Below are positions 1 to 6,872 of a stretch of DNA of 9,357 nucleotides, in pieces. Numbering within the stretch: the first letter of the stretch is position 1; the number at the start of each line of letters is the position of its first letter. Below the pieces are notes generated by a model. It was not told where the DNA came from, did no database searches, and worked only from the letters and a program-made list of their open reading frames with translations. This DNA is from Bacteroidota bacterium (lineage in GTDB: Bacteria; Bacteroidota; Bacteroidia; Flavobacteriales; Weeksellaceae), in contig JAEWOM010000170.1 of the NCBI GenBank assembly GCA_023399675.1, forward strand, positions 1-9,357, given 5' to 3'. The translations under genes were made by a program, and so were the position numbers.

Positions 1-1
1 T

Positions 2-103
2 GTTGCGGCATACATCTACCACATCAACCAGGAGCAGCAACCGATTACACCTGCACAGGGCGGCGCCGTTCCACAGGGAACAGAAGCAAACTGGGAGAAA
101 TAA
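2..103 (+). CDS. C-terminal end of a c-type cytochrome, probable cbb3 oxidase subunit CcoP (partial)
   Basis: Only the last 33 codons are in the window, in the frame that starts at base 2 and stops at TAA 101-103. The peptide begins VAAYIYHINQE and continues with a Pro/Gly/Gln-rich tail that ends in NWEK. The start resembles the final helix of a class I cytochrome c domain, in which an aromatic-rich AAYIY segment packs on the haem; the tail looks like a flexible extension. No haem-binding CxxCH lies in the visible part. The main reason for calling it CcoP is position: in Flavobacteriia the cbb3 structural genes ccoN/O and ccoP directly precede ccoG and fixH, as here. The reading frame is firm; the product name is an inference and another cytochrome c protein is possible. 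Confidence 0.5.
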   Translation, partial: VAAYIYHINQEQQPITPAQGGAVPQGTEANWEK

Positions 104-129
104 ACTGGAGATTTTATATCGATATTCTT

Positions 130-157
130 AAAAGCCATATTTCATAATATGGCTTTT
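130..157 (+). terminator. Hairpin terminator after the cytochrome gene
   Basis: Perfect 11-bp arms AAAAGCCATAT (130-140) and ATATGGCTTTT (147-157) enclose a 6-nt loop. The A and T runs are part of the stem, so it could work in both directions. It lies 27 bp after the cytochrome stop and 85 bp before ccoG, which suggests that the oxidase structural genes and the ccoG group are at least partly separate transcription units. Confidence 0.75.
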
Positions 158-205
158 ATCATGTGATAGTTCCAATTATGAAAGAGAACGCTCGACAATT
201 ATTAG

Positions 206-213
206 TAAATTTG
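206..213 (+). promoter_or_regulatory. Candidate Bacteroidota -7 promoter element for ccoG
   Basis: TAAATTTG matches the Bacteroidota -7 consensus TAnnTTTG exactly and ends 28 bases before the ccoG ATG. I find no TTG at the expected 17-23 bp upstream, so the -33 half is missing or degenerate. Its position just after the hairpin terminator supports a separate start of transcription here. No FNR-type palindrome (TTGAT-N4-ATCAA) is visible. Confidence 0.4.
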
Positions 214-241
214 TATCACTTTTTCATTTTAAAGAGAAGAA

Positions 242-1693
242 ATGTCTGAACAACCAAACTATCGCGGAGGACAGGGACAGGTTCTCGATCCTGAAACATT
301 CAGGGATTCGGTTTCCACAATGGAGCAGTCCGGAAAGAGAAAATGGGTGTATCCGCGCAAACCTAAAGGAAAATTCACCAACTACAGATATCTTGTGAGC
401 ATTGTATTGCTGCTGATTCTGTTCGGAATTCCTTTCCTCAAAATCAACGGCAATCCTGTACTGCTACTGAATGTTCTCGACCGCGAATTCTTTATTTTCG
501 GTCAGCCGTTCTATCCGCAGGATTTCTTTATTCTGGCACTCGGAGCCATAGCATCCATTGTATTTATCATTGTCTTTACAGTGGTTTTCGGTAGAATTTT
601 CTGTGGATGGATCTGTCCGCAGACCATTTTCATGGAAATGATTTTCCGAAAAATTGAATATGCTATCGAAGGTGACAGAAATAAACAGATCAAACTCGAC
701 AAACAGCCATGGAACAGTGAGAAAATCTGGAAAAGAGGCCTGAAATGGACCATTTTTGCTGTGATTTCACTTATCATCACCCACTTCATGTTCATGTATA
801 TCGTCGGCTATGAAGAGGTTTTCCGCATCATGAGAGAAGGCCCGTTTGCGAACCCGACCAACTTTTTGGTTATGATTCTGTTCACGGCGGCATTCTATTT
901 CGTTTTTGCATGGTTCCGCGAACAGGTTTGTACGCTTGTTTGTCCGTACGGAAGGCTTCAGGGTGTATTGATAGACAAGCAGACCATCAACGTATTCTAC
1001 GATTTTAAACGCGGCGAAAACCGTTCAAAATGGAGAAAAGGTGAAGACAGAAGAGCCGCAGGTAAAGGTGACTGTATCGACTGCAACCAGTGTGTTGTCG
1101 TTTGCCCAACCGGAATTGATATCAGAAACGGACAGCAGCTCGAATGCGTTAACTGTACCGCATGTATCGATGCCTGCGACGAAGTAATGATAAAAACCGG
1201 ACTTCCACCGGGACTTATCCGATACGCAAGTGAAGACGAAATTGAAAATGAAATTCCGTTCAAATTTACGAACCGGATGAAGGCGTATTCCGTAGTATTG
1301 CTGCTGCTCATCGGTTTCTTAGGATTTCTGTTATACAACAGAGGTTCAATGGAAGCTAAATTTCTGAAGCCGGCCGGAACTTCCTTCGTCATTCGCGATG
1401 GAAAAATCCATAACACCTACAATTACACCTTACTTAACAAATCGGGTGAGAAAAAAACAGTGACTTTGAAAGTTACTGATCCGGCAAACGGCGAAATCAG
1501 CCTTCTCGGAAACAAACGGATCACTGTAAACCGCGATCAGCTTACGCGCGGTACAATCAGTGTAAGCTTCCCGGAATCACAGATCAACCGCACGAAGCAA
1601 ACCATTAAAATTGCCGTGTACGACGAAAAGGGCGAACTGATTGATGAGTACGATACGTACTTCGAAGGACCTTTCAAGCTGCAGTTTAAATAA
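242..1693 (+). CDS. ccoG: CcoG, cbb3 cytochrome oxidase accessory iron-sulfur protein
   Basis: Polytopic inner-membrane protein of 483 residues needed for biogenesis of cbb3 oxidase; the Rhodobacter homologue is reported to act as a cupric reductase that supplies Cu(I). Membrane segments are at about 50-67, 95-117, 168-190, 208-225 and 347-365. Two membrane-edge Cys pairs are present: CGWIC (C121, C125) and CTLVCP (C230, C234). A dicluster ferredoxin domain has C278, C281, C284, C288 and C302, C305, C308, C312, enough for two [4Fe-4S] clusters. The Ig-like FixG C-terminal domain covers about 372-480 and would face the periplasm. Length and domain order are normal for the family. The ATG at 242 follows a purine-rich AAAGAGAAGA. 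fixH begins 7 bp after the stop, so the two are almost certainly cotranscribed. All key cysteines are present and the gene looks intact. Confidence 0.96.
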   Translation: MSEQPNYRGGQGQVLDPETFRDSVSTMEQSGKRKWVYPRKPKGKFTNYRYLVSIVLLLILFGIPFLKINGNPVLLLNVLDREFFIFGQPFYPQDFFILALGAIASIVFIIVFTVVFGRIFCGWICPQTIFMEMIFRKIEYAIEGDRNKQIKLDKQPWNSEKIWKRGLKWTIFAVISLIITHFMFMYIVGYEEVFRIMREGPFANPTNFLVMILFTAAFYFVFAWFREQVCTLVCPYGRLQGVLIDKQTINVFYDFKRGENRSKWRKGEDRRAAGKGDCIDCNQCVVVCPTGIDIRNGQQLECVNCTACIDACDEVMIKTGLPPGLIRYASEDEIENEIPFKFTNRMKAYSVVLLLLIGFLGFLLYNRGSMEAKFLKPAGTSFVIRDGKIHNTYNYTLLNKSGEKKTVTLKVTDPANGEISLLGNKRITVNRDQLTRGTISVSFPESQINRTKQTIKIAVYDEKGELIDEYDTYFEGPFKLQFK

Positions 1694-1700
1694 AGAGAAA

Positions 1701-2153
1701 ATGTTCAAAAATTTTACCTGGGGCCACGGCATTGTGCTCGCACTTGGCTCCTTTATGATATTTATTCTTTCGATGATCTTTATTTTTTCGAGAGGAATGC
1801 AAAATTCAGAACCCATCACCGATAATTACTATGAGGAAGAACTGCAGTACCAGAAAGTAATCGATGCCAAAAATAACGCTGATGCACTGCCGGAGAAACC
1901 GGTTTATTCACAGAACGCGAATGGTATTACGATAAAATTTCCGGCAGAAATCAATAACGGTAATGCCAAATTCAGAATTGACCTGCACCGCGCGGAAGAC
2001 CGCAATCTTGACGTAATCCGTGAGATACCGCTAAACCGCGATAATGCTGTTTTTTTGCCTGCTGCAATTCTTGCAGAAGGTAATTATGTGCTGCGCGTGA
2101 TGTGGACGAAGGATCAGCAGGATTATCAGATGGACTATAATATCGTTTGGTAG
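1701..2153 (+). CDS. fixH: FixH/CcoH family cbb3 oxidase assembly protein
   Basis: Small membrane-anchored protein (150 residues) of the FixH/CcoH family, which helps assemble or stabilise cbb3 oxidase. One N-terminal membrane helix lies at about 9-30, preceded by FTWGHG. The family-typical stretch around DNYYEEELQYQ (41-51) follows, and then a beta-rich extracytoplasmic domain. I chose the ATG at 1701 because it follows AAAGAGAAA, much like the sequence before ccoG, and puts the membrane helix at the N terminus. The frame stays open upstream to an ATG at 1641, but that would overlap ccoG by 53 bases and add a polar, non-family extension. The stop codon TAG touches the ATG of the next gene with no gap, indicating translational coupling. 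Confidence 0.92.
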   Translation: MFKNFTWGHGIVLALGSFMIFILSMIFIFSRGMQNSEPITDNYYEEELQYQKVIDAKNNADALPEKPVYSQNANGITIKFPAEINNGNAKFRIDLHRAEDRNLDVIREIPLNRDNAVFLPAAILAEGNYVLRVMWTKDQQDYQMDYNIVW

Positions 2154-2897
2154 ATGGACACTGCGCTATTACTTTCAGCTTTGGTTCTCGGTTTTGGCAG
2201 TGGCTTTCACTGCATCGGAATGTGTGGCCCGATTGCGCTCTCGATGGGTCTCACAAAAAAACAGGCGCTAAACTACAATTTGCAGAACATTACTTACAAC
2301 CTCGGCAGAGTATTTACCTATGCTTTACTCGGAGCTGTGCTCGGATTGGTTGGAAAAAGTTTTGCTCTCGCAGGATTCCAGCAATACCTCACGATCATTG
2401 CAGGTGCGCTATTGATCATCATGGCCATCTTCTCTTTTGGAGGAAAAGATTTCGCATCAAAAATTCCTTTTCTATCCAAATTTTTGCTGAATGTAAAAAT
2501 CAACCTCGGAAAGCTGCTTCAAAAATCAGATCTGCAGTCAAGATTTGCTACCGGAATTCTCAACGGCTTCCTACCCTGCGGAATGGTCTATATGGCGCTG
2601 ACAGCATCATTGGCAGCAGGCGGAATCTGGCAGGGTGCACTTTATATGGCCCTTTTCGGGCTGGGTACCATCCCGTTTATGTTTGCGGTCGTATTAGCCG
2701 GAAATTTTCTGAGTGCGACGTTCCGTACCAAAATTCTGAAACTGATTCCTGTGATGATGATATTTCTGGGAGGGCTCTTTATTCTGCGTGGCCTCGAACT
2801 CGGAATTCCATATCTTTCTCCAAAAGAATCTGCGCTTCAGGTAAAACATAACAATTCTGAAATGCATCAGCAGGGCGATCATTCGACCTGTCATTAA
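2154..2897 (+). CDS. SafE/DsbD-like membrane protein of the cbb3 maturation cluster
   Basis: Membrane protein of 247 residues in the family usually annotated sulfite exporter TauE/SafE or UreH/DsbD_2-like, with about six hydrophobic segments. Conserved Cys motifs appear in the two halves: HCIGMCGP (C20, C24) near the N terminus and LNGFLPCG (C142) at the start of the second half. Such proteins often sit beside ccoG/fixH/ccoS genes, so a role in moving copper or reducing equivalents during oxidase assembly is more likely here than sulfite export; this is inferred from context. The last 17 residues contain H232, H238, H243, C246 and H247, a possible metal-binding tail. The ATG abuts the fixH stop. 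A long overlapping frame across this gene is a shadow; the family motifs are only in this frame. Confidence 0.88.
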   Translation: MDTALLLSALVLGFGSGFHCIGMCGPIALSMGLTKKQALNYNLQNITYNLGRVFTYALLGAVLGLVGKSFALAGFQQYLTIIAGALLIIMAIFSFGGKDFASKIPFLSKFLLNVKINLGKLLQKSDLQSRFATGILNGFLPCGMVYMALTASLAAGGIWQGALYMALFGLGTIPFMFAVVLAGNFLSATFRTKILKLIPVMMIFLGGLFILRGLELGIPYLSPKESALQVKHNNSEMHQQGDHSTCH

Positions 2898-2922
2898 TAT
2901 TTCCTTTTAACGATCTAAAATT

Positions 2923-2930
2923 TCATTTTG
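2923..2930 (+). promoter_or_regulatory. Possible -7 element for the serine hydrolase gene
   Basis: TCATTTTG differs from the Bacteroidota TAnnTTTG consensus at one base. It lies between the SafE-like gene and the preferred hydrolase start at 2965. No convincing -33 TTG is seen. If it is used, transcription would begin downstream of the GTG at 2932, favouring the later ATG starts. There is no terminator in the 2898-2931 gap, so read-through from the ccoG group is also possible. Confidence 0.22.
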
Positions 2931-2964
2931 CGTGGAATTTCATGCAATTATGCACAGACAGCCC

Positions 2965-4092
2965 ATGTATAGAATCCTTTCCATTTTCCTTTTTGTTCTT
3001 CTAATCACCGGTTCATGTAAATCGGAGGCAGAGGAAACTGCGGACCGAAATGAGATAGTTGACAGTACATTGGCAGTATTTCAGCAGAATCTGTATCAGA
3101 ATCAACTCGATTCCCTGTTCACAAAGCATGATTTTAACGGTAGTATTGCGGTTATTCAGAACGGGATACCCATTTACAACCGCTCCAGGGGATTCAGTGA
3201 TTTTTCCGGAAAAACTGAGCTGGACAGCACAACAGTTTTTGCAATCGGGTCGGTTTCCAAGCAATTCACTGCCGTCATGATTCTTCAGCAAATGGAAACT
3301 GGAAAGCTGAAACTTGATGATGCTGCGTCGAAATACCTGCCGGAACTGCAGCACAAACAGTTTGATAAAATCACCGTTCGGCATCTTCTGCATCATACTT
3401 CGGGACTTGGAGATTTTGGGCCGAACTTACAGAGCCAGCCCGGAGAAAAATTCAGCTATTCAAATAAAGGTTTCCGTTTTCTCGGGCAGATTATTGAGAA
3501 AGCATCAGGTAAATCATATGACACCAACGTGATGGAACTTTTTCAAAAAGCCGGAATGAAAAATTCATATGCGCCGTCAACCTTTAAAAATACTCACTTT
3601 GGAAGTGCCTATCTTGGAACTTCCAAGCATCAGCAGGAAGTTGAGAATATGCCGATGCGCCTGGCTAAAGACGAAATTTCTGTACCGGCAGGCGGACTGC
3701 TTTCTACCGTGAAAGATCTGGCAATTTGGAACGAGGCCCTGTATTCCGGTAAAATTATCAGTGCGCAGAGCCTGAAAATCTTCAAAGAAAAAAATTCCGC
3801 CCGTGAACATTATGTTTTGGGAACGGTAGGCTACGGAACCGGAATCATGATGAATACCAATGCGCCCGAAGCGTATTTTCACAGCGGATATGTAAAAGGT
3901 TCTCCGTCGCTGAATGTTTATTATCCTGCGACAAAAACTTCGGTTATCATTCTTTCCAATATCGCTGACGAATCAAAAGGTAAAGAAGCATTCTTTCAGC
4001 CTCATGCCGAAACCAAAACAATTGCAGATGCGGTTGAGAATTCGGTAGCATCAGTGCGCAGCATAATGACTAAACCAGCTGTTCCGCAATAA
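2965..4092 (+). CDS. Lipoprotein serine hydrolase, class C beta-lactamase/esterase family
   Basis: A 375-residue penicillin-binding-protein-like serine hydrolase (Pfam Beta-lactamase type). Numbering from the ATG at 2965, the catalytic SxxK is S96-V-S-K99, the second motif is Y165-S-N167 and the third is H306-S-G308. The family stretch HLLHHTSGL lies between the first two motifs. All catalytic motifs are intact, so an active esterase, D-Ala-D-Ala peptidase or similar enzyme is expected; the substrate cannot be told from sequence. The N terminus MYRILSIFLFVLLITGSC is a lipoprotein signal peptide with relaxed lipobox, followed by the acidic KSEAEE, somewhat like Bacteroidota surface-export signals. 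GTG 2932 and ATG 2950 are in-frame alternative starts; I prefer 2965 because it gives the best signal peptide. It follows the SafE-like gene on the same strand. Confidence 0.88.
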   Translation: MYRILSIFLFVLLITGSCKSEAEETADRNEIVDSTLAVFQQNLYQNQLDSLFTKHDFNGSIAVIQNGIPIYNRSRGFSDFSGKTELDSTTVFAIGSVSKQFTAVMILQQMETGKLKLDDAASKYLPELQHKQFDKITVRHLLHHTSGLGDFGPNLQSQPGEKFSYSNKGFRFLGQIIEKASGKSYDTNVMELFQKAGMKNSYAPSTFKNTHFGSAYLGTSKHQQEVENMPMRLAKDEISVPAGGLLSTVKDLAIWNEALYSGKIISAQSLKIFKEKNSAREHYVLGTVGYGTGIMMNTNAPEAYFHSGYVKGSPSLNVYYPATKTSVIILSNIADESKGKEAFFQPHAETKTIADAVENSVASVRSIMTKPAVPQ

Positions 4093-4116
4093 ACTGAATT
4101 CAAACCGTAGCTTTCG

Positions 4117-4146
4117 ATCAAACTAATGGTTTAGTTAAACCTTGAT
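4117..4146. terminator. Weak stem-loop between convergent genes
   Basis: AACTAA (4121-4126) and TTAGTT (4131-4136) pair around a 4-nt loop; outer ATCAA/TTGAT could extend the stem across a bulge. An alternative pairing is GGTTTA/TAAACC (4128-4133/4136-4141). There is no T-tract. It sits in the 74-bp gap between the hydrolase and Csp gene ends, where a shared terminator would be expected. Confidence 0.25.
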
Positions 4147-4166
4147 AGCAAAATCGGAGTCGTCAT

Positions 4167-4487
4167 TTAATTCATGTAGGCTTTACACGCTGCAGCGCAC
4201 TCCCGACAGGCAGCTGCACATTGCTTGCAGTGTTCGTGGTCATGTTTTTCGCATTCGGTGGCACATTCTTCACAGATTCTGATGCACACCAGTAGTAAAT
4301 CCTTTACATTGTTATAACTGGTAGACAGTACCTGATGCGTGGCTGAACAGATTTCTGCACAAACCCGGTCGGTACGGATGCAGTTAACCATCATTTCTAC
4401 ATGGCCTTCGTCCAGGCAAGCATCAGCACAGTGGTTGCAGGCGGTAATGCATTTACCCAAGGCCTGCAGTAAAGTTTCATTTTTCAT
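4167..4487 (-). CDS. Cys-rich four-helix-bundle copper-binding protein (Csp3-like)
   Basis: A 106-residue protein with 16 cysteines, at 13, 17, 20, 24, 36, 43, 47, 68, 72, 75, 79, 87, 90, 94, 97 and 101. The repeated 4/3 spacing (for example 68-72-75-79 and 87-90-94-97-101) places cysteines along one face of each helix, the hallmark of the Csp/DUF326 four-helix bundle that stores many Cu(I) ions in a thiolate-lined core. Histidines at 19, 29, 51, 82, 84 and 86 may guard the bundle ends. There is no signal peptide, so it resembles cytosolic Csp3 rather than exported Csp1. It starts 4 bp after the stop of the upstream metallo-hydrolase gene and is surely cotranscribed with it. Copper binding is inferred from family features; length and Cys pattern are normal. 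Confidence 0.9.
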   Translation of the reverse strand: MKNETLLQALGKCITACNHCADACLDEGHVEMMVNCIRTDRVCAEICSATHQVLSTSYNNVKDLLLVCIRICEECATECEKHDHEHCKQCAAACRECAAACKAYMN

Positions 4488-4491
4488 ATTT

Positions 4492-5418
4492 TCAATTTTT
4501 CGTTAGTGTTTCACGAATTCCCGCGATAAAACCAGGGAATCGGTCGGGTGTATTTCTGTTGGCGAAACCGGGAATAAACCGGTGTTCTTTCAAAATCTCT
4601 TCATCAGACACGCCGGAATCGATATTTTTCTGCATAAATGCATTCGATGCTTCGAGAAACCGTTTCATTTCCCTGAGGTGTTCTTTGGTTCCGGTGGCAT
4701 TTTCAGGTTTGTCGGCATGACCGAAAATAAACAGGGTATCATTGTCAAATCTGTCCAATGCCTTCTGCAGCGCGTTTATCCAGCCAAAAGAATTGGATCC
4801 GTCTTTCGGACGGTAAACGGGAACGATATTTACAAACATCTGATCTCCCATATGAACCACATTATCTTTTTCGAAATGATACACCGCATCGCCAAAAGTG
4901 TGACCTGCACCAAGGTGAATAGCTTTTGCTTTTTCATTGCCGAGATCAAAACTGAATTCGTCTTCAAAAAGAAGATTGGCATACAGCTGCTGACCGAGTG
5001 TATCTTTCTCTTCGGCAGCCTTTCGCTGCAGTTCCGGTACGCGTTTATGTGCGACAACGCTGTCAGTTAAATTCTGAAATGAAATATTGCCCGAAGTATG
5101 ATCACCGTGATGATGCGTATTGGCAAGATACAGCACGGGTTTGTTTTTCTGTGAAATGGCGTCAATAACCGGTTTTATTAACGGTGGAAACTGGCTGTCA
5201 ACAACGACAAAACCCTCTTTTGTCTCGAAAACGCCGACATTTCCTCCCTGATTTACAAATCGGAAAACATTGCCCCGAACGCGCTGCAGATTTCCTGAAG
5301 AAGGGCGTAAAGGCTCAAATAATACGCGCTGTTGTGCTGAACACGAAACAAATCCGGGAAAGAAAGCGAGTCCGACTGCAGCTGCCGAAGATTGTATAAG
5401 AAACTTTTTGCGGTTCAT
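4492..5418 (-). CDS. Secreted metallo-beta-lactamase-fold hydrolase, probable lipoprotein
   Basis: A 308-residue MBL-fold enzyme. Numbering from the ATG at 5416-5418, the zinc signature THHHGDH supplies H102, H104, D106 and H107; the remaining ligands are H173 in GAGHTFGD, D192 in HMGDQMF and H234 in FGHADK, so a binuclear zinc site is complete. The N terminus MNRKKFLIQSS, then a hydrophobic run ending GFVSC (C26), reads as a lipoprotein signal with a Tat-like NRKKFL motif. An in-frame ATG at 5463 would add 15 residues and bury the signal, so I reject it. The substrate is unknown: the fold includes B3-type beta-lactamases, lactonases and other hydrolases, and I see nothing that decides. The stop lies 4 bp before the Csp gene, making a tight two-gene unit. 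Confidence 0.88.
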   Translation of the reverse strand: MNRKKFLIQSSAAAVGLAFFPGFVSCSAQQRVLFEPLRPSSGNLQRVRGNVFRFVNQGGNVGVFETKEGFVVVDSQFPPLIKPVIDAISQKNKPVLYLANTHHHGDHTSGNISFQNLTDSVVAHKRVPELQRKAAEEKDTLGQQLYANLLFEDEFSFDLGNEKAKAIHLGAGHTFGDAVYHFEKDNVVHMGDQMFVNIVPVYRPKDGSNSFGWINALQKALDRFDNDTLFIFGHADKPENATGTKEHLREMKRFLEASNAFMQKNIDSGVSDEEILKEHRFIPGFANRNTPDRFPGFIAGIRETLTKN

Positions 5419-5529
5419 ATCTGGAATTTTGCTAAAATTACTCAGAACCTGAAAGGAAACCATTACTAAACTGCTCCGCAGACTTACAGAATATTCAGCC
5501 CTATCTTTTTAGAATGTGTCGTAAACGTC

Positions 5530-6258
5530 TTACTGCAGATATTTCAGGAACGGTTTTACCTTTTCAATCTGTCGCAGATAATTCTTCTGTGCAGACAAAG
5601 AATAAAAGCATGTATAAGAAACCAGCGCAACAGGAAGAAGCATCATCACAAATTTGAATAGCGAAACAAACTGAAATATCGAACCTTGCAACAGCATGAC
5701 TTTCTGGATTTTTTCCGGGTTATCTATGAATTCACCAAAAATGCTAACCAGGGGACCGACAAACAAAAAGAAAATTATAACAGAATCCTGATGAAGCGTG
5801 AGGACGTGGGTAGGATATTTTTTTGAAATTTTGAAATCAGAAAAATTTCGGAAATAATATACTGAAGTAAACAGCAGCAAGGCGCTTAGCAGTACCACTG
5901 TAAACAAACCGAATAATTTTGCAGGCATCACAAACGCACTGATCGCAATCAGCAACACCGGAATCGACCCCCACAATAAAGCTGCCTTCAGATTAGTGCG
6001 GTTGATTTCTTTTTTGATCTTCCGGACAAAATCTGAGGTGTCTTCCAGGTTCATTTCACCTTTCCAGTAAGGCATGAGTGCGCTCCGCCAAATCTCTTTT
6101 ACCTGATCGAAAGCACATTTAAAATCACAACTTTCATCTCTCATAAGATCAGAAATCTGTGAAATGAAATGATCCTGAACCTCAAGAAGAATATCAATCG
6201 GAAGTTTTTTCGTGAGCAGGTAATTGCGGATTTCGGCTAATTGTTCTTCGTTCATCAT
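5530..6258 (-). CDS. HAAS-like membrane protein, third gene of the padR operon
   Basis: A 242-residue protein I cannot name. The cytoplasmic N-terminal helical region (about 5-62) contains YLLTKKL, LLEVQDHF and a CAFDQVKEIW segment; it resembles the short helical domain (HAAS/DUF1700 type) found in membrane proteins encoded beside PadR regulators. Hydrophobic segments follow at about 91-110, 114-135, 158-177 and 197-220, and the tail is basic (KNYLRQIEKVK). It aligns with its upstream neighbour through KKL, EV..HF, F..AF and K..W..L, so the two are diverged paralogues. The ATG overlaps the upstream stop in an ATGA arrangement, showing translational coupling; a second ATG one codon later (6253-6255) is equally possible. 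The likely role is as an envelope partner controlled by PadR; the function is not known. Confidence 0.75.
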   Translation of the reverse strand: MMNEEQLAEIRNYLLTKKLPIDILLEVQDHFISQISDLMRDESCDFKCAFDQVKEIWRSALMPYWKGEMNLEDTSDFVRKIKKEINRTNLKAALLWGSIPVLLIAISAFVMPAKLFGLFTVVLLSALLLFTSVYYFRNFSDFKISKKYPTHVLTLHQDSVIIFFLFVGPLVSIFGEFIDNPEKIQKVMLLQGSIFQFVSLFKFVMMLLPVALVSYTCFYSLSAQKNYLRQIEKVKPFLKYLQ

Positions 6259-6869
6259 GACAGCAAAACATTGATTTTTTTACGGTGAAGCGCAAGAAGC
6301 TGCAGCTGTAATACGGCAGTAAAAGTTATTGTGACAGCCTCAACTGTAACCGCATGGTCTGCGAAAATCTGATCGGAAAAAGACCGGAATAACACAAACA
6401 ACAGTATATATAAAACGGTAAATTTTATGATGAGAGGATGGAAACTCATTCTAATATACTCCGTGAATGACAGTTTTCCGGAAAAGAGCAAAAACAAAAC
6501 AGCCAGGACAAGCAAAACCGACAGAGCAAAAGCGAAATATAATGCAGCCGGTTGATAAATAAAAGTCAGCAGCATCGCTCCAATTGCTGCTGTTGAAGCT
6601 ATTCTGATGATCGCGGAAAATCTCGTTCCCATTAAATCCGCTTCGATTTTTGGAATTTTCTTAAACGAAAGCGGATCCGGCGAAACCATCTGCAATTCCG
6701 GCTGCCATTTTATTTTGGCTTTCAGAAAAGCTTCCTGAAAACCGGCACCTTCATCCACAGCACGCTCAATATCTGTAAGAAAATGCTCCAAGACCTCCTG
6801 ATAAAGTGGAGCGGACAGTTTTTTCTTCTTCAGAAAATCGATTACCTCATTTTTCTCGGCCCAATTCAT
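6255..6869 (-). CDS. HAAS-like membrane protein, second gene of the padR operon
   Basis: A 204-residue membrane protein of unknown function. Residues 7-59 form a helical N-terminal domain with FLKKKKL, QEVLEHF and EAFLKAKIKW, matching the same region of the downstream gene. Hydrophobic segments are at about 84-105, 108-130, 146-163 and 173-194, ending in a short basic tail. No catalytic or metal motif is visible. The start lies 3 bp after the padR stop, and its stop overlaps the next start by 4 bases, so padR and both membrane genes form one transcription unit. PadR genes paired with HAAS-domain membrane proteins are common in Firmicutes and Bacteroidota; they are thought to work as an envelope sensing or control module, but that role is inferred. 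Confidence 0.75.
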   Translation of the reverse strand: MNWAEKNEVIDFLKKKKLSAPLYQEVLEHFLTDIERAVDEGAGFQEAFLKAKIKWQPELQMVSPDPLSFKKIPKIEADLMGTRFSAIIRIASTAAIGAMLLTFIYQPAALYFAFALSVLLVLAVLFLLFSGKLSFTEYIRMSFHPLIIKFTVLYILLFVLFRSFSDQIFADHAVTVEAVTITFTAVLQLQLLALHRKKINVLLS

Positions 6870-6872
6870 ATT

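Noticed and set aside
163..219. GTGATA (163-168) and TATCAC (214-219) inverted repeat upstream of ccoG
   Set aside because: Only 6 bp with a 45-bp spacer and no extension; it does not match an FNR or CRP site and is compatible with chance.
1641..1700. Longer N terminus for FixH from the ATG at 1641
   Set aside because: It would overlap the end of ccoG and put a polar extension before the membrane helix; the ATG at 1701 has a purine-rich leader.
2147..2851. Open frame of 234 codons overlapping the SafE-like gene
   Set aside because: Its translation is rich in Arg, Cys, Ser and His with no family motif, while the other frame has clear SafE motifs and a start touching the fixH stop. It is a shadow frame.
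4582..5070. 162-codon plus-strand open frame antisense to the MBL gene
   Set aside because: The minus-strand frame carries the whole zinc signature and signal peptide; the antisense frame shows no domain.
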